Source: JAGHEK01 sp044426235 (GTDB lineage Bacteria; Bacillota; Clostridia; Peptostreptococcales; Peptostreptococcaceae). Taken from it: a stretch of DNA of 64,000 bases. Below are positions 1-9,400 of the stretch, in pieces. Both the position numbers and the translations under genes were made by a program. Below the pieces are notes generated by a model. That model saw nothing but the letters and a program-made list of their open reading frames with translations, was not told where the DNA came from and searched no databases. Every line of letters starts with the position of its first letter. Position 1 is the stretch's first letter. The DNA is taken from the NCBI GenBank assembly GCA_044426235.1, contig JAWXUS010000005.1, positions 1-64,000 on the forward strand. Reading direction: 5' to 3'.

Positions 1-1
1 A

Positions 2-508
2 TTTTTAGTTTTTGGATATAATATATCAACAATTTATTATATGATTTTTTCATCAATACTAATAGTAATCACATTTATTGATATAGATCATTTGATAATA
101 CCTGATAGGATAGTTATATTTGGAATATTATGCAGTTTTATATTTAGTTTATGTGGAGTAGGAATTGATTTAACTGAGTGGTTTTTTGGATTATCAATAT
201 TATTTTTTGCGATGTTATCCTTTGTATACTTTATAGAAATTATTATAAAAAAAGAATTTATGGGAGGCGGAGATATAAAATTTTTTGCAATGGTAGGTTC
301 TTTTTTAGGGGTTAGAATTGGAATATTAACAATAATAATAAGTATGTACATAGGTGCTTTTTATGGTATAATAATAATAACTAAAAGTAAATTAGTAAAA
401 AAAGATTATGAATCAATGATACCTTACGGTCCATTTATATCGATTGCATCTTTTATTTGTATGATTTTTGGCAATGATATATTAAATTGGTATATGAACT
501 TGTTTTAA
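2..508 (+). CDS. Prepilin peptidase (type A24), 5' end outside window
   Basis: This is the C-terminal part of a membrane aspartic protease that cleaves, and in many cases N-methylates, type IV prepilins. The reading frame is open to the window edge, so the N-terminal part lies outside and the first ATG at 41 is internal. Both catalytic signatures of the family are present: an aspartate in the segment IDIDHLIIPD and a second in GGGDIKFF. The rest is a string of hydrophobic segments ending in NWYMNLF, as expected for a polytopic enzyme. Its likely substrate, a prepilin with a class III leader, is encoded about 24 kb downstream next to PilB- and PilC-type genes. The family call is firm; the gene name is not. 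Confidence 0.85.
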   Translation, partial: FLVFGYNISTIYYMIFSSILIVITFIDIDHLIIPDRIVIFGILCSFIFSLCGVGIDLTEWFFGLSILFFAMLSFVYFIEIIIKKEFMGGGDIKFFAMVGSFLGVRIGILTIIISMYIGAFYGIIIITKSKLVKKDYESMIPYGPFISIASFICMIFGNDILNWYMNLF

Positions 509-555
509 TTATTGTGTTATAGTTTAATTACTATTACTAAATAGAAGGGAATATT

Positions 556-2235
556 ATGCAGGAATTAGTAAACAAATTAATAGATTTGAATGTTGGGATT
601 TGGGTTTCAAAATTAAATGAAAAAGTTTTTATAAATAATAAATTAAAAAAAATACTTAAAATAGATAGTAATTTTATAGATGAAATAGATATTTTAGAAG
701 ATGAAGTATATGGTTTAAAAGAAGATATTAAGATTGAGGGGAATTTTTATAATAAGGTATTACTTCCTCTTGAGGAATTTAATGTTGGTGTAGTAACTAA
801 AATAAAAGATAGTGAAAGTTTTAGAGAATTAAATTTAGAACTATTTGAAACTTTAATAAATAGTATACCTGAAATTATATTTTGTAAAGATACCAATTAT
901 AATTATAGCATTGCAAATGACAAATGTTATGAATTTTATGAAGATATGGGAATAAAAGATATAATAGGTAAAAGTGATCCAGATTTTAAAGGATTAGATG
1001 AAAACTTTACAAATACTTGTAGATTACACGATATGCAAGTTATTGATCAAGGAAAAACTTTATATATAGATGAAGTGGTACCAACTCCAAAGGGAATAAA
1101 AATTTATCAGACAATAAAAACTCCAATAGTTGATAAACACGAAGAAATAATAGGAATGCTTGGTTCTGTTCGTGATGTAACGGAGCAAAAGAAAATAGAA
1201 GAAAAATTAAAGTATTTAAGTTATACAGACGTTTCAACAGGTGCATACAATAGGAGTTACTTTGAAGAAACTATGAATATCATAAAAACTGGTGATAATT
1301 TCTGTAAAGGAATTATAATGAGTGATTTAAATGCACTAAAATTTGCTAATGATATATTTGGACATTTAGAAGGAGATAACTTAATTAAGACTTCATATGA
1401 AATACTAAAGGAATCTTGTGAGAATAAAAATGATTTGGTTTTCAGATGGGGTGGAGATGAATTTGTTACTATTATAGATAACGGATCTGATGAAGATTGT
1501 TTAAGATATATGGAAAGAGTGAAGGAAAATTGTAATAAGTATAAAAATACTAAAATGAAAGTTAGTATTTCTCAAGGATATACAATTTTTGATGATAAAG
1601 ACCAAGAGATAGATGAACTCTTAAAGAAGGCAGATAAAATGCTTTATACTTATAAACCTTCAACTAAGCAAAAGAAGTTTAGAACTATATTTGAAAACTT
1701 AGTATCAAACTTTAAAGATAAAAATATAGAAGATAAAGGGCATATAAAACGTGTTGAAAAAATGGCAACGGAGCTTGGTTGTTGTATGAATTTCAGTTAT
1801 GAATACATAGAAAAACTTAGGCTTTTAGCTCTTGTACATAACATAGGTAAAATTGCCATTGATGAAGAAATATTATTGAAAAAAGAACCTTTAACGGAAG
1901 AAGAGTTTAAAATTATTAGAGAACATACTACTTATGGTGAAAAAATTGCTAATAACTTTGATGAGACAAGTCATATATCAAAGGAAGTATTAACTCACCA
2001 TGAAAGATGGGATGGTACTGGATATCCTATGGGACTTAAGGGTGAAGATATACCTATATTATCTAGAATTTTCTCGGTTATAAATGTGTTTGATATAATG
2101 TTAAATGGATGTGTTTATAAGCCATCATTAACATTAGATGAGGCAATACAAGAATTAAAAGATAATTCAGGAACACAATTTGATCCATATGTTGTTGAAA
2201 AATTTGTTGAAATGATAGAAGATTCTACAGTATAA
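556..2235 (+). CDS. PAS-GGDEF-HD-GYP protein with altered HD motif
   Basis: A 559-residue soluble signalling protein. A PAS-like sensor (about 95-212) is followed by a GGDEF diguanylate cyclase domain (about 222-370) with an intact GGDEF at 299-303 and the upstream NDxxGHxxGD segment. No inhibitory RxxD site is visible just before GGDEF. The C-terminal HD-GYP domain (about 385-559) keeps H396, H457, the HH pair 481-482 and GYP (489-491). Two metal-binding aspartates are replaced: the HD dyad reads H428-N429, and the usual ADvfD aspartate is N510. The protein may therefore make c-di-GMP while its HD-GYP part is a sensor or is weakly active; that is inference. The ATG at 556 follows AGAAGGGA. 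A terminator follows the gene. Confidence 0.88.
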   Translation: MQELVNKLIDLNVGIWVSKLNEKVFINNKLKKILKIDSNFIDEIDILEDEVYGLKEDIKIEGNFYNKVLLPLEEFNVGVVTKIKDSESFRELNLELFETLINSIPEIIFCKDTNYNYSIANDKCYEFYEDMGIKDIIGKSDPDFKGLDENFTNTCRLHDMQVIDQGKTLYIDEVVPTPKGIKIYQTIKTPIVDKHEEIIGMLGSVRDVTEQKKIEEKLKYLSYTDVSTGAYNRSYFEETMNIIKTGDNFCKGIIMSDLNALKFANDIFGHLEGDNLIKTSYEILKESCENKNDLVFRWGGDEFVTIIDNGSDEDCLRYMERVKENCNKYKNTKMKVSISQGYTIFDDKDQEIDELLKKADKMLYTYKPSTKQKKFRTIFENLVSNFKDKNIEDKGHIKRVEKMATELGCCMNFSYEYIEKLRLLALVHNIGKIAIDEEILLKKEPLTEEEFKIIREHTTYGEKIANNFDETSHISKEVLTHHERWDGTGYPMGLKGEDIPILSRIFSVINVFDIMLNGCVYKPSLTLDEAIQELKDNSGTQFDPYVVEKFVEMIEDSTV

Positions 2236-2268
2236 AAAATAGCCAACTTTTAGTTGGCTATTTTTTAT
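2234..2268 (+). terminator. Intrinsic terminator after the GGDEF/HD-GYP gene
   Basis: A perfect 14-bp inverted repeat, AAAAAATAGCCAAC / GTTGGCTATTTTTT, with a 5-nt loop and a T-run. It overlaps the stop codon of the preceding gene. Confidence 0.92.
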
Positions 2269-2344
2269 TTATAAATTTAGCAAGTTTATTTGATAGTATA
2301 AAAAAATATATTATACAAAAAATAATTCTTTAAAAGGAGGAGTT

Positions 2345-3553
2345 ATGAAAAGTAAATATATTATTTTTTTGATTATTTTTATAAGTATAGTTACTTATAT
2401 GAAAAAATTTGATAATAGAGAAATTTTAAAAGATACGATAAATAGTTCACTAAGTACTAAAATATATGAAAAACATCTAAAAATTGATGATGAAAATATA
2501 CTTATAAATTGTAGAATGCCAATAATAAATTATGAAGATAAAGAAATTGAAAGATACATAAATTCTTTAATTAGAAAAGATATAAATAATTTTATGAACA
2601 TAGAAAGGCAAAAAACTAAATTAGAAAAAAAAGATAAAAATATAAATATGATTTATCATATTCCATTTAGAAATAGTGAAATAGTAAATATAGTTTTAAA
2701 AAATGAAATTATTATGGATAATATAGTTACTATAGAGGAATATAGCTATATATTTGATTTAAAAAGTGGACAAAGAATTTTTTTAAATCATTTTTTAGAT
2801 TCTAATATATATTCTGAAATTGAAAATTACATATATGAAAATTATAAAAATGTTAATCATTTTAAGATAAATGATATGACACAATATAAGATTTCTAACG
2901 GAGGCATAGACGTTTTTGATAATACTAATCTAAATAAATTATATTTTAAAATTTCATATAGTGTATTTCAATATCACACAAAACAGATTCACTGTGAAAG
3001 AATATGTTCAAATGTTGATACACAAATTATGACAGAAGATAGTAAGTACTTGAGTTCTATTTTAAATATTCCAATAATTACGACTGAAAATATTGATTTA
3101 GATAAGAAAATTAATTCGATTATTACTGATGATATTATGGATTATTATGAATTATCAAAAAAAGATAGTATTTTATACAGTAATGATGTTATCTATGGTG
3201 TAGAAAAAATTATTAAAAATATAGATTTTACTGTTAATAAAAATTGTAATAATTTTTTGAGTATACTTTTAATTGAAAATGACTTAGAAAGAAGTAGTAA
3301 TTTAAAAAGTTATAATATTGATATTTTAAATAATAAGATTTTAAAGTTAGATGATTTATTTATAGATAATTCCTATAAAGATATACTTAAAGAAAAAATA
3401 GATGATGATATAGATAAATATGTGAGCAATTTCTATATAAGAGATGATAAATTAATTATATTTTCTAATTGTTTAAATAAATATTATTATGAAATAAATG
3501 TTAATAATGTGAAAAATTTGATGAAAAGTGAGTATGAAAAATTACTAAACTGA
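2345..3553 (+). CDS. Membrane-anchored DUF4163/DUF3298-like protein, possibly two modules
   Basis: A 402-residue protein with an N-terminal hydrophobic segment (about 4-19) that could be a membrane anchor or uncleaved signal. Residues about 40-85 resemble DUF4163 (PdaC/RsiV-type) and residues about 125-160 resemble DUF3298 (IFDLKSGQRIFLNHFL). A second, weaker copy of the same pattern starts near residue 235 and ends with a DUF3298-like strand pattern near 355-395, so this may be a tandem module. Such domains occur extracytoplasmically in anti-sigma factors and cell-envelope proteins. No sigma factor gene adjoins it, so the role is open. The start is fixed by AAAGGAGG upstream of 2345. It is the only intact gene in the window that ends in TGA. 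Confidence 0.6.
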   Translation: MKSKYIIFLIIFISIVTYMKKFDNREILKDTINSSLSTKIYEKHLKIDDENILINCRMPIINYEDKEIERYINSLIRKDINNFMNIERQKTKLEKKDKNINMIYHIPFRNSEIVNIVLKNEIIMDNIVTIEEYSYIFDLKSGQRIFLNHFLDSNIYSEIENYIYENYKNVNHFKINDMTQYKISNGGIDVFDNTNLNKLYFKISYSVFQYHTKQIHCERICSNVDTQIMTEDSKYLSSILNIPIITTENIDLDKKINSIITDDIMDYYELSKKDSILYSNDVIYGVEKIIKNIDFTVNKNCNNFLSILLIENDLERSSNLKSYNIDILNNKILKLDDLFIDNSYKDILKEKIDDDIDKYVSNFYIRDDKLIIFSNCLNKYYYEINVNNVKNLMKSEYEKLLN

Positions 3554-3672
3554 AAAAATTACAAAAAAGTTAAAAATAAATCAATATAATACAAATATAT
3601 TTATAAAACTACTTAAAAATAAAAAAAATTTATGTTAATATAAAAATAACAATAAAATTAGGAGGGAGTTTT

Positions 3673-5184
3673 ATGAATATGAATAAAAAAATAAAAAACA
3701 TTATTTCATTAAGTATTTTATCGATTTTAATGTCAGTTAATATTTCAAATGCTGATTCTAGTGTAGAGAATGAATTAAAAGAAATTTTAAATAAATATCA
3801 AAACGCATCTGTTGAAAATGGAATAGTATTAGAAGTTGGGGAGAGTTTAGATTTATCTAAGTATATAGTTGAAACTTCAAATGAAAACTTAATAAAAGTT
3901 AATGAAGATAACTCACTTGAGGCAATAAGAAAAGGAACAACTTTTTTAACTGTGCAAGATGGAGATAATCTTCACGTTTTAGAAGTTTTTGTTGATGAAG
4001 AAGATCCATATAAATTAATAAATTCTGTAAATTCAAGACAAACTAGTAATCAATATAAGGTATTTATTGATGCAGGTCACGGAGGAACAGATCCAGGAGC
4101 TGTTACTAATGGACTTCAAGAGGCAGATTTAAATTTAAAAGTAGCGCTTCTTGTTGAGCAAAAATTAAAAGATAAAGGTATTGAAGTTTTAATGAGTAGA
4201 ACGACAGATGTTTATCATACTTTAAATGATAGAGCGGTAATGAGTAACTTATATAATCCTCACGTATTCGTATCTATTCATCATAATTCAGCAACAGCAA
4301 CTTCTGCATCAGGAATAGAAACTTATCACCATACGGATAAAGTTAGCCATAAACCACTTAGTACGGAGATACAAAATGAAACTATTAGGTTAACTGGGGC
4401 TAACAGTAGAGGGGTTAAGAGTGCTAATTTTTCTGTTTTAAGAAATACAACTTCAGTTTCTAGTTTATTTGAAGGTGGATTTATGAGTAATGTTAATGAA
4501 TCAAAAAACCTTGGAAATCCTGCATATCAAGACAAATTAGCTACAGGTATAGTTAACGGAATAGAAAATTATTTAAAGGCTAATGTTGTATTAAACCCAA
4601 CACCAGAAGTTGAACCAGAAATAGAAGATATATTACCGGACACAGAAGATATATTACCTGAAGTTGAAGATAATGTATTTAATGATTTACAAGACCACTG
4701 GGCAAAAGACTATATATTAGATTTTGCTGATAAAGACATAATTGGTGGATATGAAGATAATACATTTAGACCAGATAACTCAATCACTCGTGCAGAATTT
4801 ATAAAAATTGTTAATAGAGTATTTGGTTTCACTAAAACTGGAGAAGTAAAATTTGATGATTTAAGTCCTAGGGAATGGTTCTACTATGATGTTGAATTAG
4901 CGGTTGGAAATAGATATATATCAGGATATGAAGATAATACATTTAGACCAAATAATCCAATAACTAGAGAAGAAGCATCTGCAGTTATAGCAAATATTGT
5001 TTGGGTTAAAGGTGATGGAGTTCTTTCGTTTATTGATGAGAATGAAATAGCGCCTTGGGCAAAGCCTTCTGTTGATGCACTTAATGATAATAATATAATT
5101 GGTGGATATGAAGATAATACTTTTAGACCTAAATCACTTTTAACTCGTGCAGAAACTGTTGTGATATTAAGTAGAGTATTGTAA
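3673..5184 (+). CDS. SLH-anchored N-acetylmuramoyl-L-alanine amidase
   Basis: A secreted 503-residue zinc amidase that should cut the MurNAc-L-Ala bond and strip stem peptides from peptidoglycan. It has a signal peptide (about 1-27), a small beta-rich region (about 45-110) and an Amidase_3 domain (about 128-303). Zinc ligands are visible at H136 (DAGHGG), E150 and H203 (SIHHN), with the catalytic glutamate E267 in FEGGF. An acidic linker (about 309-334) leads to three SLH repeats (about 336-503) carrying GGYEDNTFRP-type motifs, which tether the protein to pyruvylated wall polymers. The start follows GGAGG by 7 nt. The next gene is also an SLH-anchored wall enzyme, followed by secA2. Function is well supported; the physiological role is inferred. 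Confidence 0.93.
   Translation: MNMNKKIKNIISLSILSILMSVNISNADSSVENELKEILNKYQNASVENGIVLEVGESLDLSKYIVETSNENLIKVNEDNSLEAIRKGTTFLTVQDGDNLHVLEVFVDEEDPYKLINSVNSRQTSNQYKVFIDAGHGGTDPGAVTNGLQEADLNLKVALLVEQKLKDKGIEVLMSRTTDVYHTLNDRAVMSNLYNPHVFVSIHHNSATATSASGIETYHHTDKVSHKPLSTEIQNETIRLTGANSRGVKSANFSVLRNTTSVSSLFEGGFMSNVNESKNLGNPAYQDKLATGIVNGIENYLKANVVLNPTPEVEPEIEDILPDTEDILPEVEDNVFNDLQDHWAKDYILDFADKDIIGGYEDNTFRPDNSITRAEFIKIVNRVFGFTKTGEVKFDDLSPREWFYYDVELAVGNRYISGYEDNTFRPNNPITREEASAVIANIVWVKGDGVLSFIDENEIAPWAKPSVDALNDNNIIGGYEDNTFRPKSLLTRAETVVILSRVL
4744..5130 (+). repeat. Near-identical SLH-encoding repeats
   Basis: The core ggatatgaagataatac occurs three times, at about 4747, 4924 and 5104, each encoding GYEDNT(F)RP. 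The copies are more alike than the surrounding SLH sequence. Confidence 0.75.
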
Positions 5185-5198
5185 TTTAATATGTATTG

Positions 5199-5233
5199 AA
5201 TAAAGTTTGTTTATCGTGAACAAACTTTATTTA
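5199..5233 (+). terminator. Intrinsic terminator after the amidase gene
   Basis: A perfect 13-bp stem AATAAAGTTTGTT / AACAAACTTTATT with a 7-nt loop, ending in a short T-rich stretch. It separates the two SLH genes, so each may have its own promoter or the terminator may be leaky. Confidence 0.8.
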
Positions 5234-5268
5234 TTATGTAGTATTCTTATATGAAAGGGAATTTAATA

Positions 5269-6915
5269 ATGAGTAAAATAATATTAATAATAATGACTAT
5301 AACGATGTTTTTGACTAGTGATAATACATCTTATGCGAATGATAAAATGCAGGGGGCTTGGATAACTACAGTTTACAATTCTGATTGGCCAAAAACTAGA
5401 GGAAATGTTTCAGCTCAAAAAAATGAAATGATAGAACTTCTAGATACTTTAAAAGAAACTGGAATAAATACAGTTATGTTTCAAGCAAGAACTCAAGGAG
5501 ATGCACTTTATAAATCTAATATAAATCCTTGGTCGAGTGTTTTAACTGGAACTCAAGGAACAGATCCTGGATATGATCCATTAGAATTTGTTATAAGTGA
5601 AGCTAAAAAAAGAAATATGGAAGTACACGTTTGGTTAAATCCATATAGAGTAACTACTACTGGAACAGATGTTACTAGATTACACGAAAATCATCAAGCA
5701 AGAAAAAATCCTTCTTGGATAATGTCTTATAATGACAGATTATATTTTAATCCAGAACTTGAACCTGTAAAAGAACATATAGTACAAACTGTTGCAGAAA
5801 TAGTGAATAATTATGATATTGATGCAATTCATTTTGATGATTATTTCTATCCATCAAGCTATCCACTTCCATCGGGAGAAGATAAAGATGGAAATGTTGC
5901 AAATAATAGAAGAAATCATATAACAGATATGGTTACTAGAGTAAGTAATAAGATAAAAGAATTAGATAGTAGTGTTGAATTTGGAATTAGCCCATTTGGA
6001 GTTTGGAAAAATAAATCTAATGATGTTAATGGTTCAAATACTACTGCTAGAGAAAGTTACTATGCAGATTATGCAGATACTAGAAAATGGATACAAGATG
6101 GATTAATAGATTATATTGTTCCTCAGATATATTGGGAAATAGGTCATAGTTCTGCAGATTATGAAACTTTAGTTAAGTGGTGGACAGAACAAGCAAAAGG
6201 AACTAATGTTGATGTATATATAGGTCATGGAATATATAAAGATACTATAGCAAGTGAAATATATAATCAATTAAAAATAGCTAATAAATATACTAATTAT
6301 GCAGGAAGTGTTTATTATACAACAAGGGATATTATAAGTAATAGAGGAAATTCTAGAGTACAAATAAAGCAGTTTATAGATGAGGAAAAAAGTATAAGTT
6401 TAAGTGATATAAAAGGTCATTGGGCAGAAAATTCTATAAGGCATTTTATTGATAATGGATTTGTTAATGGATATGCTGACGGAACATTTAAACCAGATGA
6501 TAATATAACTCGTGCAGAATTTGTAAAACTTATTAATAAGGTAAATAATCTAAATTACGGAAGTAATAAAGTATTTAGTGATACAATAAATCATTGGTCA
6601 AGACATGAAGTGGACGTTGCATATACTAATAAGATTGCTAATGGAGTTGGAGATGATTTATTTAAACCGGATAATCAAATTACAAGACAAGAGGCTGCAA
6701 CTATGATTGCAAACTATGAAAAAATAGGTGATAATGATTTTGATAAGATAAATAGATATAGTGACGGCTATCAAGTTTCAAATTGGGCAAAATCATCGGT
6801 AGAAATTGCTATTGAAAAAGGATATTTAGGTGGATATAGTGATAATACATTAAGACCACTTAATAATTTAACTCGTGCTGAGGCAGTAACTATGTTACTT
6901 AGAACTATAAAATAA
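5269..6915 (+). CDS. SLH-anchored GHL10 (DUF187/YngK/DigH-like) glycosidase
   Basis: A secreted 548-residue glycoside-hydrolase-like protein. The start is placed at the ATG at 5269, which has AAAGGGA 8 nt upstream; the in-frame ATG at 5251 lies within that signal. A short signal peptide (about 1-23) precedes a TIM-barrel GHL10 domain (about 27-370) with family segments GAWITTVYNSDWP, FQARTQGDALY, VWLNPYR, IDAIHFDDYFYP, GISPFGVWKN and DYIVPQIYWE. Three SLH repeats follow (about 380-548). E. coli DigH, of the same family, is reported to cut glycan strands stripped of stem peptides, which is the product of the amidase encoded just upstream. A joint role in wall remodelling is therefore reasonable inference. 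The spacing to secA2 is only 16 nt. Confidence 0.88.
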   Translation: MSKIILIIMTITMFLTSDNTSYANDKMQGAWITTVYNSDWPKTRGNVSAQKNEMIELLDTLKETGINTVMFQARTQGDALYKSNINPWSSVLTGTQGTDPGYDPLEFVISEAKKRNMEVHVWLNPYRVTTTGTDVTRLHENHQARKNPSWIMSYNDRLYFNPELEPVKEHIVQTVAEIVNNYDIDAIHFDDYFYPSSYPLPSGEDKDGNVANNRRNHITDMVTRVSNKIKELDSSVEFGISPFGVWKNKSNDVNGSNTTARESYYADYADTRKWIQDGLIDYIVPQIYWEIGHSSADYETLVKWWTEQAKGTNVDVYIGHGIYKDTIASEIYNQLKIANKYTNYAGSVYYTTRDIISNRGNSRVQIKQFIDEEKSISLSDIKGHWAENSIRHFIDNGFVNGYADGTFKPDDNITRAEFVKLINKVNNLNYGSNKVFSDTINHWSRHEVDVAYTNKIANGVGDDLFKPDNQITRQEAATMIANYEKIGDNDFDKINRYSDGYQVSNWAKSSVEIAIEKGYLGGYSDNTLRPLNNLTRAEAVTMLLRTIK

Positions 6916-6931
6916 TAAATAGGAGGAATTT

Positions 6932-9244
6932 ATGAGTAAGTTACAAAAGATTTTTAATCCTGATAAAAAAGAATTAAAAGAACTTGAAAAAATAGTTGAT
7001 AAAATAGAGGCTATGGAAGAGATTGTATCATCTTTATCAGATGATGAATTAAAAAGTAAAACTAATGAATTTAGGGAACAATTACAAAATGGAAAAACGT
7101 TAGATGATATATTAGTTGAGGTATTTGCAGTTTGTCGTGAGGCATCAAAAAGAGTTCTTAATATGAGACAATATAGAGTTCAACTTATGGGAGGAATAGT
7201 TCTTCATAAGTCAAAAATTGCTCAAATGAGAACTGGAGAAGGTAAAACTTTAGTTGCAGTAGCGCCAGTTTACTTAAATGCACTTATTGGAAAAGGGGTA
7301 CATGTTGTAACTGTTAATGATTATCTTGCAAAAAGAGATAAAGAATTAATGGAACCTGTATATGATTTCTTAGGACTTAGTGTTGGAGTTATACTTCACG
7401 GTCAAGAACCAGATATTAGAAGAAAAGAGTACGGTTGTGATATAACTTATGCAACTAATAATGAATTAGGATTTGACTATTTAAAGGATAATATGGTTCT
7501 TAGAAAAGAAGATATGGTTCAAAGAGGACTAAATTATGCGATAGTTGATGAGATTGATTCAATATTAATAGATGAGGCAAGAACTCCTTTAATAATTTCA
7601 GGACAAATTAGCTTAGATGAGGCAGATTTTAGAATAGCAAATGTATTTATAAAAATATTACTTCCAAGTGATTATGAATATAAAGATAAAGAAAAAGCAA
7701 TTCATTTAACTGATAGTGGAATTGAAAAGGCACAATTTTTCTATAAAATAGACAATTTAATGGATGTTGAAAATATGAATACTTATCATCATATTAATCA
7801 AGCATTAAAGGCAGATGTTGTTTTAAGACGTGATGTTGATTACGTTGTTAAAAAAGGAAAAGTTGAACTTATAGATGTATTTACTGGTCGTGTAATGGAT
7901 GGTAGAAGATTCTCTGAAGGACTTCATCAAGCAATAGAGGCTAAAGAAAATCTTGAAATACAAAATGAATCGAAAACACTTGCTACAATAACTTATCAAA
8001 ATTTCTTTAGAATGTATGATAAGTTATCTGGAATGACTGGAACTGCAAAAACTGAAGAAGAAGAATTTGAAGCGATATATAGAATGAATGTTGTTGAAAT
8101 ACCAACTAATAATCCAGTTATAAGAGAAGATTTAAAAGAAAAATTATTTGTTAATGAAGTAGAAAAATTTAAAGCAATAGCTTTAGAGGTTGAAAAAGTT
8201 CATAAAGAAATTAAACAACCTATGTTAATTGGTACTGCATCAATTGAAAAATCAGAAATATTATCTTATTTACTTAAATTAAGAGGAGTACCACATAACG
8301 TATTAAATGCTAAAAAGCACGAAGAAGAAGCAAACATAGTTAAAGAAGCTGGAAAATTAGGGGCTGTAACTGTTGCAACTAATATGGCAGGTCGTGGAAC
8401 TGATATAAAACTTGGTGAAGGTGTAAGAGAAATAGGTGGACTTTACGTTATTGGAAGTGAAAAGAGTGAAAATAGAAGAGTTGATAACCAATTAAAAGGT
8501 CGTTCTGGTCGTCAAGGAGATATTGGAAAGTCAATTTTTTATAGTAGTTTAGATGATTCACTTATAAAGAATTATGGAAGTAATAAAATAGATAAAATTA
8601 CTTCAAAGCAAGAAAATGAAAAAGAATTTTTCCATAAAGATTTAGATAAATTAATTGAAAGTGCACAAATAGGACTTGAGTCTACAAACTTCCAAATAAG
8701 AAAAGAAGTTTTAAAATATGATGATGTTATGAATAGTCAAAGAAGAGTTATTTATTCAGATAGACAAAAGGCTCTAATGTCTGAAGATGGATCTGAAGTT
8801 ATAAAGGAAATGATTTCTTATATTATAAAGTATTCGTTTGATAATTATATAAATGTTGATGAAGGTAGTGATGAAATCAAATATATATCAATTGAGTATG
8901 ATAAATTTATAAATAGTCTATTTAAAATAAAAAACTTTACTGTAGAAGGAAAAGAAATACACGAAATAATTGATTATACAGAAGGCTTAGTTTTTGAAAA
9001 GTATGAAAGTGTAACTTTAGAAAATGAAAATATCAAAAAAATGCAAATTCAATTAGCTTTAGGTATGATAGATAAGCATTGGGTTGAACATTTAGATATT
9101 ATGCAACAACTTCAAAAGGCTGTTCCTCTTCAAGCAATAGGTCAAAAAGACCCTGTAAAAGAATTTACTTTTGAGGCTTATGAAATATTTAATGTTATGA
9201 ATTTTAATATCATATATGATACATTAAATCATGTGTTTAAATAA
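6932..9244 (+). CDS. secA2: Short SecA ATPase, probable accessory SecA2
   Basis: A 770-residue preprotein translocase ATPase. The nucleotide site is intact (TGEGKT at 101-106, the DEID box in AIVDEIDSILIDEARTP, and NMAGRGTDIKLG), and so are the preprotein cross-linking and helical scaffold regions. It ends at NVMNFNIIYDTLNHVFK and lacks the C-terminal linker and the zinc-binding CxCxSGKKYKKCC tail found in most housekeeping SecA proteins. Clostridioides SecA2, which exports S-layer proteins, has a similar length, and here the gene lies 16 nt after two SLH-protein genes. The AGGAGG site is strong. SecA is certain. The SecA2 assignment is inferred from the missing tail and the context; a single tail-less housekeeping SecA cannot be excluded. 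Confidence 0.85.
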   Translation: MSKLQKIFNPDKKELKELEKIVDKIEAMEEIVSSLSDDELKSKTNEFREQLQNGKTLDDILVEVFAVCREASKRVLNMRQYRVQLMGGIVLHKSKIAQMRTGEGKTLVAVAPVYLNALIGKGVHVVTVNDYLAKRDKELMEPVYDFLGLSVGVILHGQEPDIRRKEYGCDITYATNNELGFDYLKDNMVLRKEDMVQRGLNYAIVDEIDSILIDEARTPLIISGQISLDEADFRIANVFIKILLPSDYEYKDKEKAIHLTDSGIEKAQFFYKIDNLMDVENMNTYHHINQALKADVVLRRDVDYVVKKGKVELIDVFTGRVMDGRRFSEGLHQAIEAKENLEIQNESKTLATITYQNFFRMYDKLSGMTGTAKTEEEEFEAIYRMNVVEIPTNNPVIREDLKEKLFVNEVEKFKAIALEVEKVHKEIKQPMLIGTASIEKSEILSYLLKLRGVPHNVLNAKKHEEEANIVKEAGKLGAVTVATNMAGRGTDIKLGEGVREIGGLYVIGSEKSENRRVDNQLKGRSGRQGDIGKSIFYSSLDDSLIKNYGSNKIDKITSKQENEKEFFHKDLDKLIESAQIGLESTNFQIRKEVLKYDDVMNSQRRVIYSDRQKALMSEDGSEVIKEMISYIIKYSFDNYINVDEGSDEIKYISIEYDKFINSLFKIKNFTVEGKEIHEIIDYTEGLVFEKYESVTLENENIKKMQIQLALGMIDKHWVEHLDIMQQLQKAVPLQAIGQKDPVKEFTFEAYEIFNVMNFNIIYDTLNHVFK

Positions 9245-9250
9245 TAGGAT

Positions 9251-9286
9251 AAAAAAATAGGTGTGATTTTTTACATCTATTTTTTT
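9251..9286 (+). terminator. Intrinsic terminator after secA2
   Basis: Stem AAAAAATAGGTGT / ACATCTATTTTTT (one G-T wobble) around a short T-rich loop, followed by a T-run. Confidence 0.85.
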
Positions 9287-9348
9287 ATTCTATTTTAAAT
9301 GAAAAGTATATTAATGTGTAATTTAATAAGCTAAAACTTTAAAAAATA

Positions 9349-9376
9349 TTGAATGAAACAAATATTAATATATAAT
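9349..9376 (+). promoter_or_regulatory. Putative sigma-A promoter for the DUF4342/two-component operon
   Basis: TTGAAT (9349-9354) and TATAAT (9371-9376) are separated by 16 nt, about 25 nt upstream of the AGAGGAG ribosome binding site. This follows a strong terminator, so it is the natural start of the next transcription unit. Confidence 0.5.
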
Positions 9377-9400
9377 AATTATTAAGAGGAGATATTAATT

